NCBI GenBank assembly: GCA_964617665.1
Contig: CAZUAH010000163.1
Span: 1-25,600 of the forward strand
DNA: 25,600 bases
Reading direction: 5' to 3'
DNA from: JADHUC01 sp964617665
Lineage (GTDB): Bacteria; Planctomycetota; Planctomycetia; Pirellulales; Pirellulaceae
Of this stretch, positions 8,305 to 16,803 are shown piece by piece. The stretch's first letter is position 1; every line of letters starts with the position of its first letter. The notes under the pieces were generated by a model that was not told where the DNA came from, did not search any database, and worked only from the letters and a program-made list of their open reading frames with translations. The translations under genes and the position numbers were made by a program.

Positions 8305-10530
8305 ATGAACGACAGAAAAATGACTCAGGATAGTACGTCTCAGTCCGACCATCTTCTTGCCCGACATGTTCTTGCCATAACTCTGCTAGTTCTCGCTCCC
8401 GTATGTTCAACTGATTCCGCGGCGGGTCATGACGGTATTGGATTGTTCTTTGCTTGCTCCGCCAAGAATGACCTCTACCGAGCAATCCAAGACGACGGCA
8501 AGTCGTCTTCGCGATTCGATTCAATCAAGGATGCGATAGATGCTGCCGCAGAGGGTGACGCCGTGCTTGTTTTGGGCGACGACTACCCGGACAAGACAAC
8601 GACGATCGCTCCGGACCTGTTCCATGAAGCATCCAAGAAGCGATTGCGAATGTACGTAGAGTATCCTTCTGCACTCCCGGAGATGAAACTCGATACGCCG
8701 CGACCGACGCGCATCGAACGCGCGGTCGTATCGTCGGATTTCTTCGGGCCGGAGTTGGCGCGGTTGCGAATCTTAGCGATCAATGGACTGCATTTCGTGC
8801 CCGCGTCGGTCGAGAAGTCGCACATTGTCGCGGCCCGGGTAGCCGGCTTTGACACCGCAGTCTATGGACTCCCCGAGACGACCTATCCCATTCTGTTCGA
8901 GCATCCCGATGGCGGCATGCTGGTGGCAACGACCAAGCTGAGCCACTTCGTGACTGGGCGCTACGCTCCCGCCGATGCCTGGCGAACGTTGTGGCAGGGG
9001 ATACTTGGTTGGCTATGCCGCGGACAACACGTCCCCGAACTCCACTGGACCCCCGTGGTCCGTGCCAGCTACGGTGTGGATGAACCGTTGCCCGCCGATG
9101 CCGAAGAACAGGCCCTGCGGCGAGGCGTGGAATGGTTCGTGAAGTCCAAGCTGTTGTTGCATCCTTCACGACTGGAGAAGATCGAAGGTGCGGGCACTGC
9201 CCCTACGCCACCGCCCGATGCGCCCGTAGGCGACGGATCATTGGGCATACTTGAGGCCCCCTTGTCAATTATCCAGCACGACGGCAGCCAACTGCAGAGT
9301 GTCGCGCGACGTGGTGATTGTACGGGCGAATCGGCCATGGCAATCGCGTTCGGTGGCAAGAGCTTTGATGACGCGCACAAGTCGCAAATCGCCGGGAACC
9401 TATTGGATTTTTGGTACTTCACCTCCGACGCGTGCAAGAAAGAATGGGGGAATCCCGAGCACGCCGCTTTCGGGCTGATCGCATGGGGCATTAGTTCGCC
9501 GGCCTGGTACAAGGCCAACTATGGCGATGACAACGCGCGGCTACTGCTGGGAACCATGGCTGTTGCGGCGCTGGCTGACGAAGACCGATGGGATGAACTG
9601 ATGATGCGGTGCCTGCTGGCCAATCTGCGCACCACGGGTCCGCTTGGCTTCCGCGGCGGTCGCATTGACGTCGGACCGCTGGGCCAGCATGGCTGGCAGT
9701 CCTACTTCAGGCGGCGAACGATCAATCCACATCCGCATTACGAGTCTTACCTCTGGGCCTGTTTCCTTTGGGCGTACCAGCAAACCGGCTACGAGCTGTT
9801 CTATCAGCGAGCGGAAAGTGCCCTGCGGATCACGATGAGTCAGTACACCGACGGCTGGCGATGGACGAACGGTGTGGCACAGGAGAAAGCCAGAATTCTG
9901 CTGCCACTGGCGTGGCTGGTGCGAGTCAAGGATACGCCCGAGCATCGAGCATGGCTACGTCAGGCCGTCGACGGGCTACTGGCCCTGCAAGAGCCGTGCG
10001 GAGCAATCCGCGAGGAACTTGGGCTTGCGGGCCGGGGCCAATATCCGCCGCCATCATCGAACGAAGCCTATGGCACAAACGAAGCCTCCCTGATCCAACA
10101 GAACGGCGACCCCGTCAGCGATCTACTCTACACGACCAATTTCGCCTTCATCGGTCTGCATGAGGCATCCGCAGCTACTGGCGACAAGGACATCCTGAAA
10201 GCAGCAGACAAGCTGGCTGAGTTCCTCTGTCGCATTCAGGTCCGAAGCACGAACCAGCCGTCGTTGGATGGTGGCTGGTTTCGTGCGTTCGACTTCAAGC
10301 GTTGGGAGCACTGGGGCAGCAACGCCGATGCCGGCTGGGGCGCCTGGGCCATCGAAAGCGGCTGGACTCAGGGCTGGATCACCTCGGTGCTGGCCATGCG
10401 GCGAATGGAAACGTCACTATGGGACCTGACCGTAGACAGTAAGATTGAAAAGCACTTTGAAGAGTTGCGTCGTCAGATGTTGCCCAACAACGACGTCTTG
10501 GTGAATCCAAAGCAAACCAACGCAGAGTAG
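8305..10530 (+). CDS. Secreted alpha/alpha six-hairpin glycosidase-like protein
   Basis: A 741-residue exported protein with a signal peptide at residues ~18-40 (LLARHVLAITLLVLAPVC). Residues ~43-275 form a separate alpha/beta domain (GDAVLVLGDDYPDK, GGMLVATTKLSHFVTGRY, DAWRTLWQGILGWL) resembling Rossmann-like ThuA or glutamine-amidotransferase folds. Residues ~330-720 are helical and rich in aromatic residues: NPEHAAFGLIAWG, HPHYESYLWACFLWAYQQTG, YTDGWRWTNG, TTNFAFIGLHEAS and WGAWAIESGWTQGWITSVLA. That pattern is typical of (alpha/alpha)6 barrels found in unsaturated-uronyl hydrolases and cellulase-like enzymes. I infer a glycoside hydrolase or lyase role, not a specific reaction. GGAGAG eight bases upstream supports ATG 8305; ATG at residue 6 is an alternative. 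It is the second gene of the operon. Confidence 0.7.
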   Translation: MNDRKMTQDSTSQSDHLLARHVLAITLLVLAPVCSTDSAAGHDGIGLFFACSAKNDLYRAIQDDGKSSSRFDSIKDAIDAAAEGDAVLVLGDDYPDKTTTIAPDLFHEASKKRLRMYVEYPSALPEMKLDTPRPTRIERAVVSSDFFGPELARLRILAINGLHFVPASVEKSHIVAARVAGFDTAVYGLPETTYPILFEHPDGGMLVATTKLSHFVTGRYAPADAWRTLWQGILGWLCRGQHVPELHWTPVVRASYGVDEPLPADAEEQALRRGVEWFVKSKLLLHPSRLEKIEGAGTAPTPPPDAPVGDGSLGILEAPLSIIQHDGSQLQSVARRGDCTGESAMAIAFGGKSFDDAHKSQIAGNLLDFWYFTSDACKKEWGNPEHAAFGLIAWGISSPAWYKANYGDDNARLLLGTMAVAALADEDRWDELMMRCLLANLRTTGPLGFRGGRIDVGPLGQHGWQSYFRRRTINPHPHYESYLWACFLWAYQQTGYELFYQRAESALRITMSQYTDGWRWTNGVAQEKARILLPLAWLVRVKDTPEHRAWLRQAVDGLLALQEPCGAIREELGLAGRGQYPPPSSNEAYGTNEASLIQQNGDPVSDLLYTTNFAFIGLHEASAATGDKDILKAADKLAEFLCRIQVRSTNQPSLDGGWFRAFDFKRWEHWGSNADAGWGAWAIESGWTQGWITSVLAMRRMETSLWDLTVDSKIEKHFEELRRQMLPNNDVLVNPKQTNAE

Positions 10531-10536
10531 AAAACC

Positions 10537-12300
10537 ATGAAACGTACACATCCACTGCTGGTAGCGGCGACCGCTTGTTTCGTTTTGGGCTGTGGAATCA
10601 GGTCGGGGATTGAAGAGAATAAAACGGAATGTCACGACCGTTTGCACGCCATCGTCATAGCGCTCCAGACTTACCACGACACGCACAAGAAGTATCCGCC
10701 AGCGTACGTGGCCGACCCCGATGGACGTCGCCTCCACAGTTGGCGTGTGCTGATCTTGCCGGAACTTGGGTATCAGGCGTTGTGCGACCGCTACCGTTTT
10801 GACGAACCGTGGGATAGTCCGCACAATCGACGTTTGATTCCCGAGATGCCCAAGGAGTACAGTTGCCCCTCCGATACGTCCAAACCGGAGGGCGTGACCA
10901 ACTACGTGGCGGTCGTCGGCTGCCAGACCATCTGGCCCGCGCAGTACTCGGCGAACATAGCACACGCGACCGACGGGACGTCGAACACGCTCCAGGTCGT
11001 GGAGAGCTGCGACCTGCACGTTCCATGGACGGAGCCACGCGATCTGACCTTCAACGAATTCGTTCGCGGGACCAATCCTGATGAGGCGCCCAGTTTCTCG
11101 AGCAAGCACACGGGTGGCGCATTTATGGCGATGATGAGCGCCGATGTCGAATTCGTCAGCAATACGACGGACCGCAAGATACTTGACCGCCTGGCCACTC
11201 CGACCGGCCGGTATCGGTGGCCTGGCGTACCAGTTGACGCCCCACCCCAATTTGCGGGCGACTATCCACTCGCCCTGCAAACGGCCGACGAACTGAAAGC
11301 CACTGAGGTGTTGCCGGTGTTAGACACGCCGATCGCTCGCAAAAAAAGCGTGGTCTACTGTTCGACATTTCAGATCGTGTGGGATGACTTTCGCGAGTTG
11401 CTCGGCCTGGAGGCAATCTCATTGCAGGGTGCTCCGCCGCTGTCGATGAAGTTGAACGCGGAGCGATTCCCGCGCGAAGCACTGTCGAGTGACTCCTACT
11501 TGGCCATGGTAGGCCTTGGGAGTGATAAGATACGAGACCGGTTCATTGCCACCCGAAAACAGAAGTTCCCCAATGCCACGCTGCCGGACCCAGACCCCGT
11601 CCCGGATGTTGCTTTCGCGGCCTACTGCTACCTGCAGAAGCGATTGCCCTTCGAGGAGGAATTCCTCAAGCTGGACGATCCGTTGCGATTCCACACCACT
11701 GATGGCGCCCACTCAGTTCGGAGCTTCGGCTTGCGGCCAGGGCGTGGAGATGAGCAAGAAGCACTGGCGGAGCAGGTACGGGTTGTTGATTACGTTGATG
11801 ATCAAGACTTCGTTCTTGAGCTGACGACGCGGAGCGACCCGATCCTGTTGGCCAAAGTTCCGCCAGAAGCAACGCTTCGGGCAACTTGGCAGGCGGTCGA
11901 CCAACGCGTCCGTCATCCGAGGACCCGTGGCCAGCGGACATCGATATTTCCGGACGAACCGTTGGTAGTTCCGCACATCGGCCTGTTCTTGGAGCGGGAC
12001 TACGACGAACTCGTGGGCCTTCCCATCGCAAAGCCGAGGCCCGGCCCGCCGCTCGCCCAAGCCAAGCAGTACATCAAGTTTCAACTCGACGAATCGGGGG
12101 CCAAGTTAGAATCCCAGGCCGGAGCCCAGTTTGTTGGACTTGACGACGATGGCCCACCCGACCGGCCACGCCAATTCGTATTCGATCGCCCGTTTCTGCT
12201 GGTTTTGCGACAAGCCAACGCCCAAGCGCCGTACTTTGTACTCTGGGTCGCGAACACGGAAGTGTTGATCGCCATCCAAGACCGCAACCTGCCCGGTTAG
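10537..12300 (+). CDS. DUF1559 lipoprotein with divergent serpin-like C-terminal domain
   Basis: A 587-residue predicted lipoprotein: lipobox VLGC with C19. Residues ~27-250 match the DUF1559 globular part (HDRLHAIVIALQTYHDTHKK, LHSWRVLILPELG, DRYRFDEPWDSPHN, EYSCPSD, DGTSNTLQVVES), but the pilin-like hydrophobic helix is replaced by the lipobox. Residues ~265-587 are serpin-like: VYCSTFQIVW, then VPHIGLFLERDYDEL (from V478) resembling the serpin VPKFxLExxYDL strand, a hinge-like KFQLDESGAKLESQAG, and F547-VFDRPFLLV-L557, which fits the PROSITE serpin signature. About 50 residues of the serpin N-terminus seem absent. Possible roles are inhibition of secreted proteases or a structural scaffold on the envelope. 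It starts six bases after the preceding stop with a weak SD, suggesting translational coupling. The serpin call rests on motif reading and needs structural confirmation. Confidence 0.75.
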   Translation: MKRTHPLLVAATACFVLGCGIRSGIEENKTECHDRLHAIVIALQTYHDTHKKYPPAYVADPDGRRLHSWRVLILPELGYQALCDRYRFDEPWDSPHNRRLIPEMPKEYSCPSDTSKPEGVTNYVAVVGCQTIWPAQYSANIAHATDGTSNTLQVVESCDLHVPWTEPRDLTFNEFVRGTNPDEAPSFSSKHTGGAFMAMMSADVEFVSNTTDRKILDRLATPTGRYRWPGVPVDAPPQFAGDYPLALQTADELKATEVLPVLDTPIARKKSVVYCSTFQIVWDDFRELLGLEAISLQGAPPLSMKLNAERFPREALSSDSYLAMVGLGSDKIRDRFIATRKQKFPNATLPDPDPVPDVAFAAYCYLQKRLPFEEEFLKLDDPLRFHTTDGAHSVRSFGLRPGRGDEQEALAEQVRVVDYVDDQDFVLELTTRSDPILLAKVPPEATLRATWQAVDQRVRHPRTRGQRTSIFPDEPLVVPHIGLFLERDYDELVGLPIAKPRPGPPLAQAKQYIKFQLDESGAKLESQAGAQFVGLDDDGPPDRPRQFVFDRPFLLVLRQANAQAPYFVLWVANTEVLIAIQDRNLPG

Positions 12301-12313
12301 TAGGAGAAAGCTC

Positions 12314-13504
12314 ATGAGTCTGTTGGGCAAGAATATACCCGTCGAGCGGGCTGCCGATTTGCGCGAGCAGTACCGTGCCTCGCTTTTCGACGACGTGGTT
12401 CCGTGGTGGATGGACCATTCGCTGGACCGCGAGCATGGCGGATACTACAGCTTGTTGGAACGCGATGGCCGAACATGGGGCACCGACAAATACATGTGGA
12501 TGAACGGCCGGCAGGTGTGGCTGTTGAGCCACCTATACAACGATCACGAGCAGAAGGACGAATGGCTGGAGGCCGCGCGGTTAGGCGCCGAGTTCATGCT
12601 TCGGCACGCCTTCAAGGACGACGGCAAGATGCGCTTTCGACTCACCCGCGAAGGACAAAGCCGATCGGAAGTGCTCAGCCTCTACACCGAAGTGTTCGGG
12701 GCAATCGCCATGGCCGAGTACAGCAAGGCGTCCGGCGACGAATCGTGCTGGACGAAGGCCGTCGAGATGTACGACTTTCTTCTGTCGCGGTTAGGCCAAT
12801 CAACAGACACGCCGCTGCTCGGCTACCCGATCAATGCGGAATTCCACCTGCACGCCCACGATATGTGTCGTATCACCGTGGCCTGGGTGTTCAACGAGAT
12901 CCGGCCAGACAAACAGTTCGAAAACGATCTGACGCTCTCGGTCGACTCGATCCTCGACCGGCACTGGAAGCCAGATATGCGGGTGATGCTGGAAAACGCC
13001 GGCATGGACGGATCGCCGATGCTGGATCTACCCGAAGGACGCATGTTCCATCCGGGGCACGCCATCGAAAGCGCTTGGATGTTAATGGAAATCGCCCGAG
13101 CGCGCGGCGACGAGGCTCTGCTGGACACAACGATCGACATCACGTTGGCCTCGCTGGAACATGGCTGGGATGAACAGTATGGCGGCATACGCTATATCAC
13201 CAATGTCGACTGGACCCCTTGCCATTCGTTAGAGGCCGACATGAAGCTGTGGTGGCCGCACAGCGAGGCTCTTTATGCGCTGCTGTTGGCATGGGACCTG
13301 ACCGGCCGCGAAGATATGGCCGCGTGGTATCAGAAAGTGCATGATTACACCTTCAATCACTTCCCCGATCCGGAATACGGCGAATGGTTCGGTTACCTGA
13401 ACCGCGACGGCAGCCCCGTATGGACAGCCAAAGCCAATGGCTGGAAAGGCTTCTTCCATTTGCCACGCGTGCTGTATCGCTGCTACCGTCTGCTCGGCTT
13501 CTAA
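12314..13504 (+). CDS. AGE-family epimerase (N-acylglucosamine 2-epimerase-like)
   Basis: A 396-residue cytoplasmic protein (no signal peptide) of the N-acylglucosamine 2-epimerase / cellobiose 2-epimerase superfamily, which interconverts C2 epimers such as N-acetylmannosamine and N-acetylglucosamine or cellobiose and glucosyl-mannose. The alpha/alpha barrel motifs are visible: HGGYYSLLERDG, WMNGRQVWLLS, FRLTREGQSRSE, H246-PGH249-AIE252, WWPH316-SEALYALL and the C-terminal KGFFH382-LPR, supplying the conserved histidine pair and glutamate. Length (~400) is normal. AGGAG seven bases upstream of ATG 12314 fixes the start. As the last gene of the operon it suggests that sugar released outside is epimerised inside. 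The stop codon lies in the first bases of a perfect inverted repeat. Confidence 0.9.
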   Translation: MSLLGKNIPVERAADLREQYRASLFDDVVPWWMDHSLDREHGGYYSLLERDGRTWGTDKYMWMNGRQVWLLSHLYNDHEQKDEWLEAARLGAEFMLRHAFKDDGKMRFRLTREGQSRSEVLSLYTEVFGAIAMAEYSKASGDESCWTKAVEMYDFLLSRLGQSTDTPLLGYPINAEFHLHAHDMCRITVAWVFNEIRPDKQFENDLTLSVDSILDRHWKPDMRVMLENAGMDGSPMLDLPEGRMFHPGHAIESAWMLMEIARARGDEALLDTTIDITLASLEHGWDEQYGGIRYITNVDWTPCHSLEADMKLWWPHSEALYALLLAWDLTGREDMAAWYQKVHDYTFNHFPDPEYGEWFGYLNRDGSPVWTAKANGWKGFFHLPRVLYRCYRLLGF

Positions 13505-13593
13505 GCACTCGTGCAGAAGTCTTCTGCCAATTGAAGGAACCGTGGCTAGCGCCAAAACGGCTAATAACGATGAAAGACTTCTGCACGAGTGCT
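13504..13593. repeat. 90-bp element bounded by perfect 20-bp inverted repeats
   Basis: Bases 13504-13523 (AGCACTCGTGCAGAAGTCTT) are the exact reverse complement of 13574-13593, separated by 50 bases. The element starts on the last base of the AGE epimerase stop codon and lies between convergent genes. It could be a small nonautonomous insertion (MITE-like) or a long-stem transcription terminator. No flanking target duplication is evident. Confidence 0.8.
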
Positions 13594-13604
13594 CAGAAGT
13601 AGCT

Positions 13605-15398
13605 TCAGAACGGTTGATGTGCGAGGGTGGCCGCGGTTGGAGCTGCGCGAAACCCCGGAAATCCAGAAACCGGGGCTTCCCTTCGGTCCCGCCCCGGCCA
13701 CTCGAACCCGGTTTTGAAACTGCTCTGGTCGCGAGGCCCATACAAAGGCAGTTCCTGCCCCAGTTCGTAGCTGCCCAAGTCGGGGGCGCTGCCGGCGTGA
13801 TTGTCGTTGATGTTTGCCAGTGTGACGCCGGCGTCGATTGCGTTGTTGCGTGGGCTTAGCCGTAGATCGTTGATCTTCGTGTCACATTGCGTTGCCAGAT
13901 CGGCTGGCGTTCCGATGCCCGAAGCAAACAAACCGGTCGGGTCCACACGGATGACATGCGCATACGCGACGCCGCTGTTCTGTATGGCCTCGATGTTCGG
14001 GTATCGCACACCGTTGAATTTCATGAACAGCTTCCAGGTGCCTGCAAATCCGTCGTAATCGAAATCGCAGTCGCGCATCCGAGCCGAACTCTCGTAGGCA
14101 TAGTTGGCCGTGGTTCCGACGAACAGATTGTTGCGGCTGATGCAGTTCGTTACCGAAGCGCTTGTGGATAGCCGAAGCGGCATGCCGTTTTTGACCGACG
14201 TGTTGTGCAGCATCAGCACGCCCGACGTGTTGTTGTGCAGCTTGAACGTCGAATGGCCGACGTTGTACATGGCGTTGCGGAAGATGTAGACGGGACCGCC
14301 CTGAGCCGGCTGTGCCGAGATGCCCTGAAAAATGTTGGTCAACCGGTTCTCGAAGCAGCGTACATTGTGTTCGCTGTAGTCCAGCTCGATGCCGTCATCG
14401 GTACACTCGGAGATTTCGTTTCTGTAGATATCGATGGCGCAGACTGGATAGGCTGGAACCGTGTCGATCGCATCCGCGAAGTGGCTGATGCGGTTGTGGC
14501 AGATCACGTGACCGGTGCCGCCAATCTGTATGCCGCGCCGCGCCTCGATCCCCTCGCTGCGGGGCCATTTCGATCGGCCTCGCATCACGCAATCGGCGAT
14601 GAAGATGCGCCGTTGTCGCTTGCCATTTCGCCCGGCGACGAAGCCGTAATCCACATCCGTGATGGTACAGCGTCTGATCGTGATCCGGGCTGCCTCATTA
14701 AACGTCAGTCCCCACTGGGCGTTTCGGAAAGTCAAGTTCTCGAACATCAGGTCATGCAGCGCATAACCGTCAATGATTTTTGTACCGCCTTTCCCGTCGA
14801 AGATCGCTTCACCGTCGCCAGCGCCGGTCAAGACGATTGGCAACTCGGGCGTGCCAGATTTCGGTCGAAACACGCCGCGATAGACGCCTTGGTGCAAGCG
14901 GAGAATGTCACCCGGCTTGGATTCCTTCAGTGCTTGCTGGAGACCGCCGGGATGGACGTCGATTGTTCGCCTGCCATGCGGCGTTTTCGGCTCGGACCAG
15001 GTTCTCATTCGTAACGTCCGCTCGACATCGCCACCGTCGGGATCTCGCAGCACAAGCTTGACTTCGTATTCGGTATCCTGTTGGAGGTCGAAAATCGAGC
15101 CGGCAAAGAGCGTTTCCCCCTCCGGCGGCCGATTAGCTTCACGCAACCCGCGGCTGTCGACACGGAACAAGTCGAGCCCCCGGTTCCATTGCGCGGAGCC
15201 GGCCTTGCGATAGCCCGTCATGATATTGGCATTACGATTGTCGTCTCCGGCGACGAGCCATCGCACACCGAGGCAGTGAAGCGTCGGGAGTTCCTGGATG
15301 ATCTCGCCCGGTAGAGCGGCATCTCCAGCGACTGCAAAGTTTGGGACTGCGGTCAAGACCGGGAGAATACAAAACAGCGCAAATCGCAGTTTGGGCAT
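13605..15398 (-). CDS. Secreted right-handed parallel beta-helix protein (polysaccharide lyase/hydrolase-like)
   Basis: A 597-residue exported protein from ATG 15398 (signal peptide LRFALFCILPVLTAVPNFAV, then AGD). ATG 15398 is preferred over the longer frame from 15542 because of the signal peptide and AGGGGA seven bases upstream. Residues ~25-145 include a fibronectin-III-like segment (FDLQQDTEYEVKLVLRDPDG). From ~155 come the beta-helix entry (GGLQQALKESKPGDILRLHQ, PIVLTGAGDGEAIFDGKG) and about ten short coils such as DLMFENLTFRNAQWG, ARITIRRCTITD, RIFIADCVM, VCAIDIYRNEISECTDDGIE and VLMLHNTSVKNG. This is the fold of pectate lyases, alginate epimerases and GH28. LGSYELGQELPLYGPR resembles the usual family end; the remaining ~40 residues are largely encoded by a dispersed repeat. 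It belongs with the neighbouring carbohydrate genes. Confidence 0.8.
   Translation of the reverse strand: MPKLRFALFCILPVLTAVPNFAVAGDAALPGEIIQELPTLHCLGVRWLVAGDDNRNANIMTGYRKAGSAQWNRGLDLFRVDSRGLREANRPPEGETLFAGSIFDLQQDTEYEVKLVLRDPDGGDVERTLRMRTWSEPKTPHGRRTIDVHPGGLQQALKESKPGDILRLHQGVYRGVFRPKSGTPELPIVLTGAGDGEAIFDGKGGTKIIDGYALHDLMFENLTFRNAQWGLTFNEAARITIRRCTITDVDYGFVAGRNGKRQRRIFIADCVMRGRSKWPRSEGIEARRGIQIGGTGHVICHNRISHFADAIDTVPAYPVCAIDIYRNEISECTDDGIELDYSEHNVRCFENRLTNIFQGISAQPAQGGPVYIFRNAMYNVGHSTFKLHNNTSGVLMLHNTSVKNGMPLRLSTSASVTNCISRNNLFVGTTANYAYESSARMRDCDFDYDGFAGTWKLFMKFNGVRYPNIEAIQNSGVAYAHVIRVDPTGLFASGIGTPADLATQCDTKINDLRLSPRNNAIDAGVTLANINDNHAGSAPDLGSYELGQELPLYGPRDQSSFKTGFEWPGRDRREAPVSGFPGFRAAPTAATLAHQPF
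13626..13702 (-). repeat. ~77-bp dispersed palindromic repeat, copy A, inside the 3' end of the beta-helix gene
   Basis: On the minus strand this stretch begins GTGGCCGGGGCGGGAC, contains GGGAAGCCCCGG and GGGGTTTCG, and ends CTCCAACCGCGGCCACC. The same blocks in the same order and similar length occur on the plus strand at 20828-20904. The ends are partly complementary to each other (GTGGCC and GGCCAC). It encodes about the last 28 residues of the beta-helix protein, starting near WPGRDRREAP. Confidence 0.65.
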
Positions 15399-15568
15399 GG
15401 ATCGTTCCCCTGCAGCACGGTAATCGCGGAACAACTGGTGACAGGCAGCGTCGATTATCATACCGCCGGCGAGAGCCAGTGGATACAAAGCAGGATGTTG
15501 TCCGCCAAAATCGGTATACCGCGGCTCTGTTGCGTCGGACACGCTTGCGACGTATCCGTAGCGTCAAT

Positions 15569-15587
15569 GGCACGCTGGAAGCGTGCC
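15569..15587. repeat. Short perfect palindrome after the CobW-like gene
   Basis: GGCACGCT (15569-15576) and AGCGTGCC (15580-15587) form an 8-bp perfect stem with a 3-base loop, six bases beyond the stop codon of the minus-strand CobW-like gene. No T-run follows on the minus strand. It may aid transcription termination or be a dispersed short repeat; similar hairpins are common near planctomycete gene ends (recollection, not checked). Confidence 0.6.
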
Positions 15588-15592
15588 CCACG

Positions 15593-16687
15593 TCAGGAAA
15601 TGCGGTAGGTTGGGACCGGCCTGCCCGGACGAAGGCTTCGCGTGTATACCGGCTCGACTGTAATTCCCGCTGCGGCACACGCTTCGTTCACAGCTCGTTC
15701 CGTGTGATCTTGAAGCAACTCCGGGGAAGTGCCGACTCGTGCATTGACGATGATGTCAGCCGCTCTCGTACGGCATCCGGAGGATGTCGAAAGCTCGACG
15801 GGGGAATCGCTGCTAACCAGATTGGCCACGGCATGATAGCCTTCCCACAGACCGATGGTCTTCAAGTGGGCGGTCTCCGCTTCGATTTCAGCCAGCGACG
15901 TTCGTAGTCGGCCAACCATGTCCAGAAGCAGATCGTCCAGGGCGAACGCCTCCGGCGCGTCGACACGAAAGTGGCTGTTCAGCCAGCCCAGTTCCGCTTC
16001 GCCTTCGGCATAGATGTCGTAGTCGATATCCAGGATGCGTTGGCCGAACGGCCCCTGCTGATCGAGCGTCTCTACCAGTCCCTCGAATCCTTCGCCGGTG
16101 AGCGCGGAGAGGCGAACAACAGGCACATCCGGCACCTCCGCACCGATCAATTCCGCCAACTCGTCCACTTCCTCCGTGGTCAGCTGGTCGATTCGATTGA
16201 TGATGATGAAATCCGCCTCGTGCAATTGCTTGCGAAAGATGTAAGCAGCCTTTGGCGAGAAACCGCCCTTCTTCTCATTTCGTAAGATCTTTCTGCCATG
16301 CGACGGTTTCAGAATGACTCCATACGGAGCCACATCGTACTTGCTGCTGAACGAACGTTGGATCGGCTGGATTACCGTGGCCACCAGATCCGCACAACTG
16401 CCAACCGGTTCGGTGATAACGACGTCCGGAGGTTGCTTCGTCTCGAGCTTTTCGATGGCTGCCGTGAGATCATCAAATCGGCAACAGAAGCACGCTCCAG
16501 CAACCTCATTAACCTCGAATCCCTGCGCCCGCAGGTTGTGCGTGTCGACCAGATCTTCTGCCTGATCGTTGGTCACGATACCCACGTTCAGGCCCTTCTC
16601 CAGATAGGCTCGAGCGAGCCGCGCAATGGTTGTTGTCTTTCCTGCGCCCAAGAATCCACCGATAACGATAAAACGAGTTGTCGACAT
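15593..16687 (-). CDS. CobW/COG0523-type G3E GTPase, putative metallochaperone
   Basis: A 364-residue cytoplasmic SIMIBI/G3E GTPase of the CobW-HypB-UreG group, which uses GTP hydrolysis to deliver metals (Co, Ni, Zn or Fe) to proteins. Walker A is G10-GFLGAGK17-TT, the metal motif is C66-F-C68-C69 (the CxCC of COG0523), ITEPVGS follows the switch region, and INRID is the NKxD-like guanine-recognition motif. The C-terminus (~230-364) is not an obvious CobW_C domain; it contains GWLNSHFRVDAPEAFALDDL and may set target specificity. AAGGAG ten bases upstream supports ATG 16687. With NikR and FmdE nearby, nickel is a reasonable cargo guess, but the sequence does not prove it. It is divergent from the coiled-coil gene. 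Confidence 0.88.
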   Translation of the reverse strand: MSTTRFIVIGGFLGAGKTTTIARLARAYLEKGLNVGIVTNDQAEDLVDTHNLRAQGFEVNEVAGACFCCRFDDLTAAIEKLETKQPPDVVITEPVGSCADLVATVIQPIQRSFSSKYDVAPYGVILKPSHGRKILRNEKKGGFSPKAAYIFRKQLHEADFIIINRIDQLTTEEVDELAELIGAEVPDVPVVRLSALTGEGFEGLVETLDQQGPFGQRILDIDYDIYAEGEAELGWLNSHFRVDAPEAFALDDLLLDMVGRLRTSLAEIEAETAHLKTIGLWEGYHAVANLVSSDSPVELSTSSGCRTRAADIIVNARVGTSPELLQDHTERAVNEACAAAGITVEPVYTRSLRPGRPVPTYRIS

Positions 16688-16752
16688 AACTTCTGTACTC
16701 CTTGCCCCGAGTTTCGTTGGACAAGCCTATCGCGTCAAGAGGCGGGATTTGA

Positions 16753-16781
16753 TTGAGCGGATGAGCGTCGAGCTCTATATT
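16753..16781 (+). promoter_or_regulatory. Candidate sigma70-like promoter for the coiled-coil gene
   Basis: TTGAGC (16753-16758), a 17-base spacer and TATATT (16776-16781) match the -35/-10 layout. Transcription would begin near 16788, giving a ~105-base leader that contains the hairpin at 16804-16823. This is read by eye only. Confidence 0.35.
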
Positions 16782-16803
16782 GGTGAAATGGACGCAAATT
16801 CGA

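Noticed and set aside
10417..11280. 287-codon minus-strand frame across the operon junction
   Set aside because: It spans the end of the glycosidase-like gene and the start of the DUF1559 lipoprotein, both well supported on the plus strand.
14205..15014. 269-codon plus-strand frame inside the beta-helix gene
   Set aside because: Antisense shadow; the minus-strand frame has a signal peptide and clear beta-helix coils.
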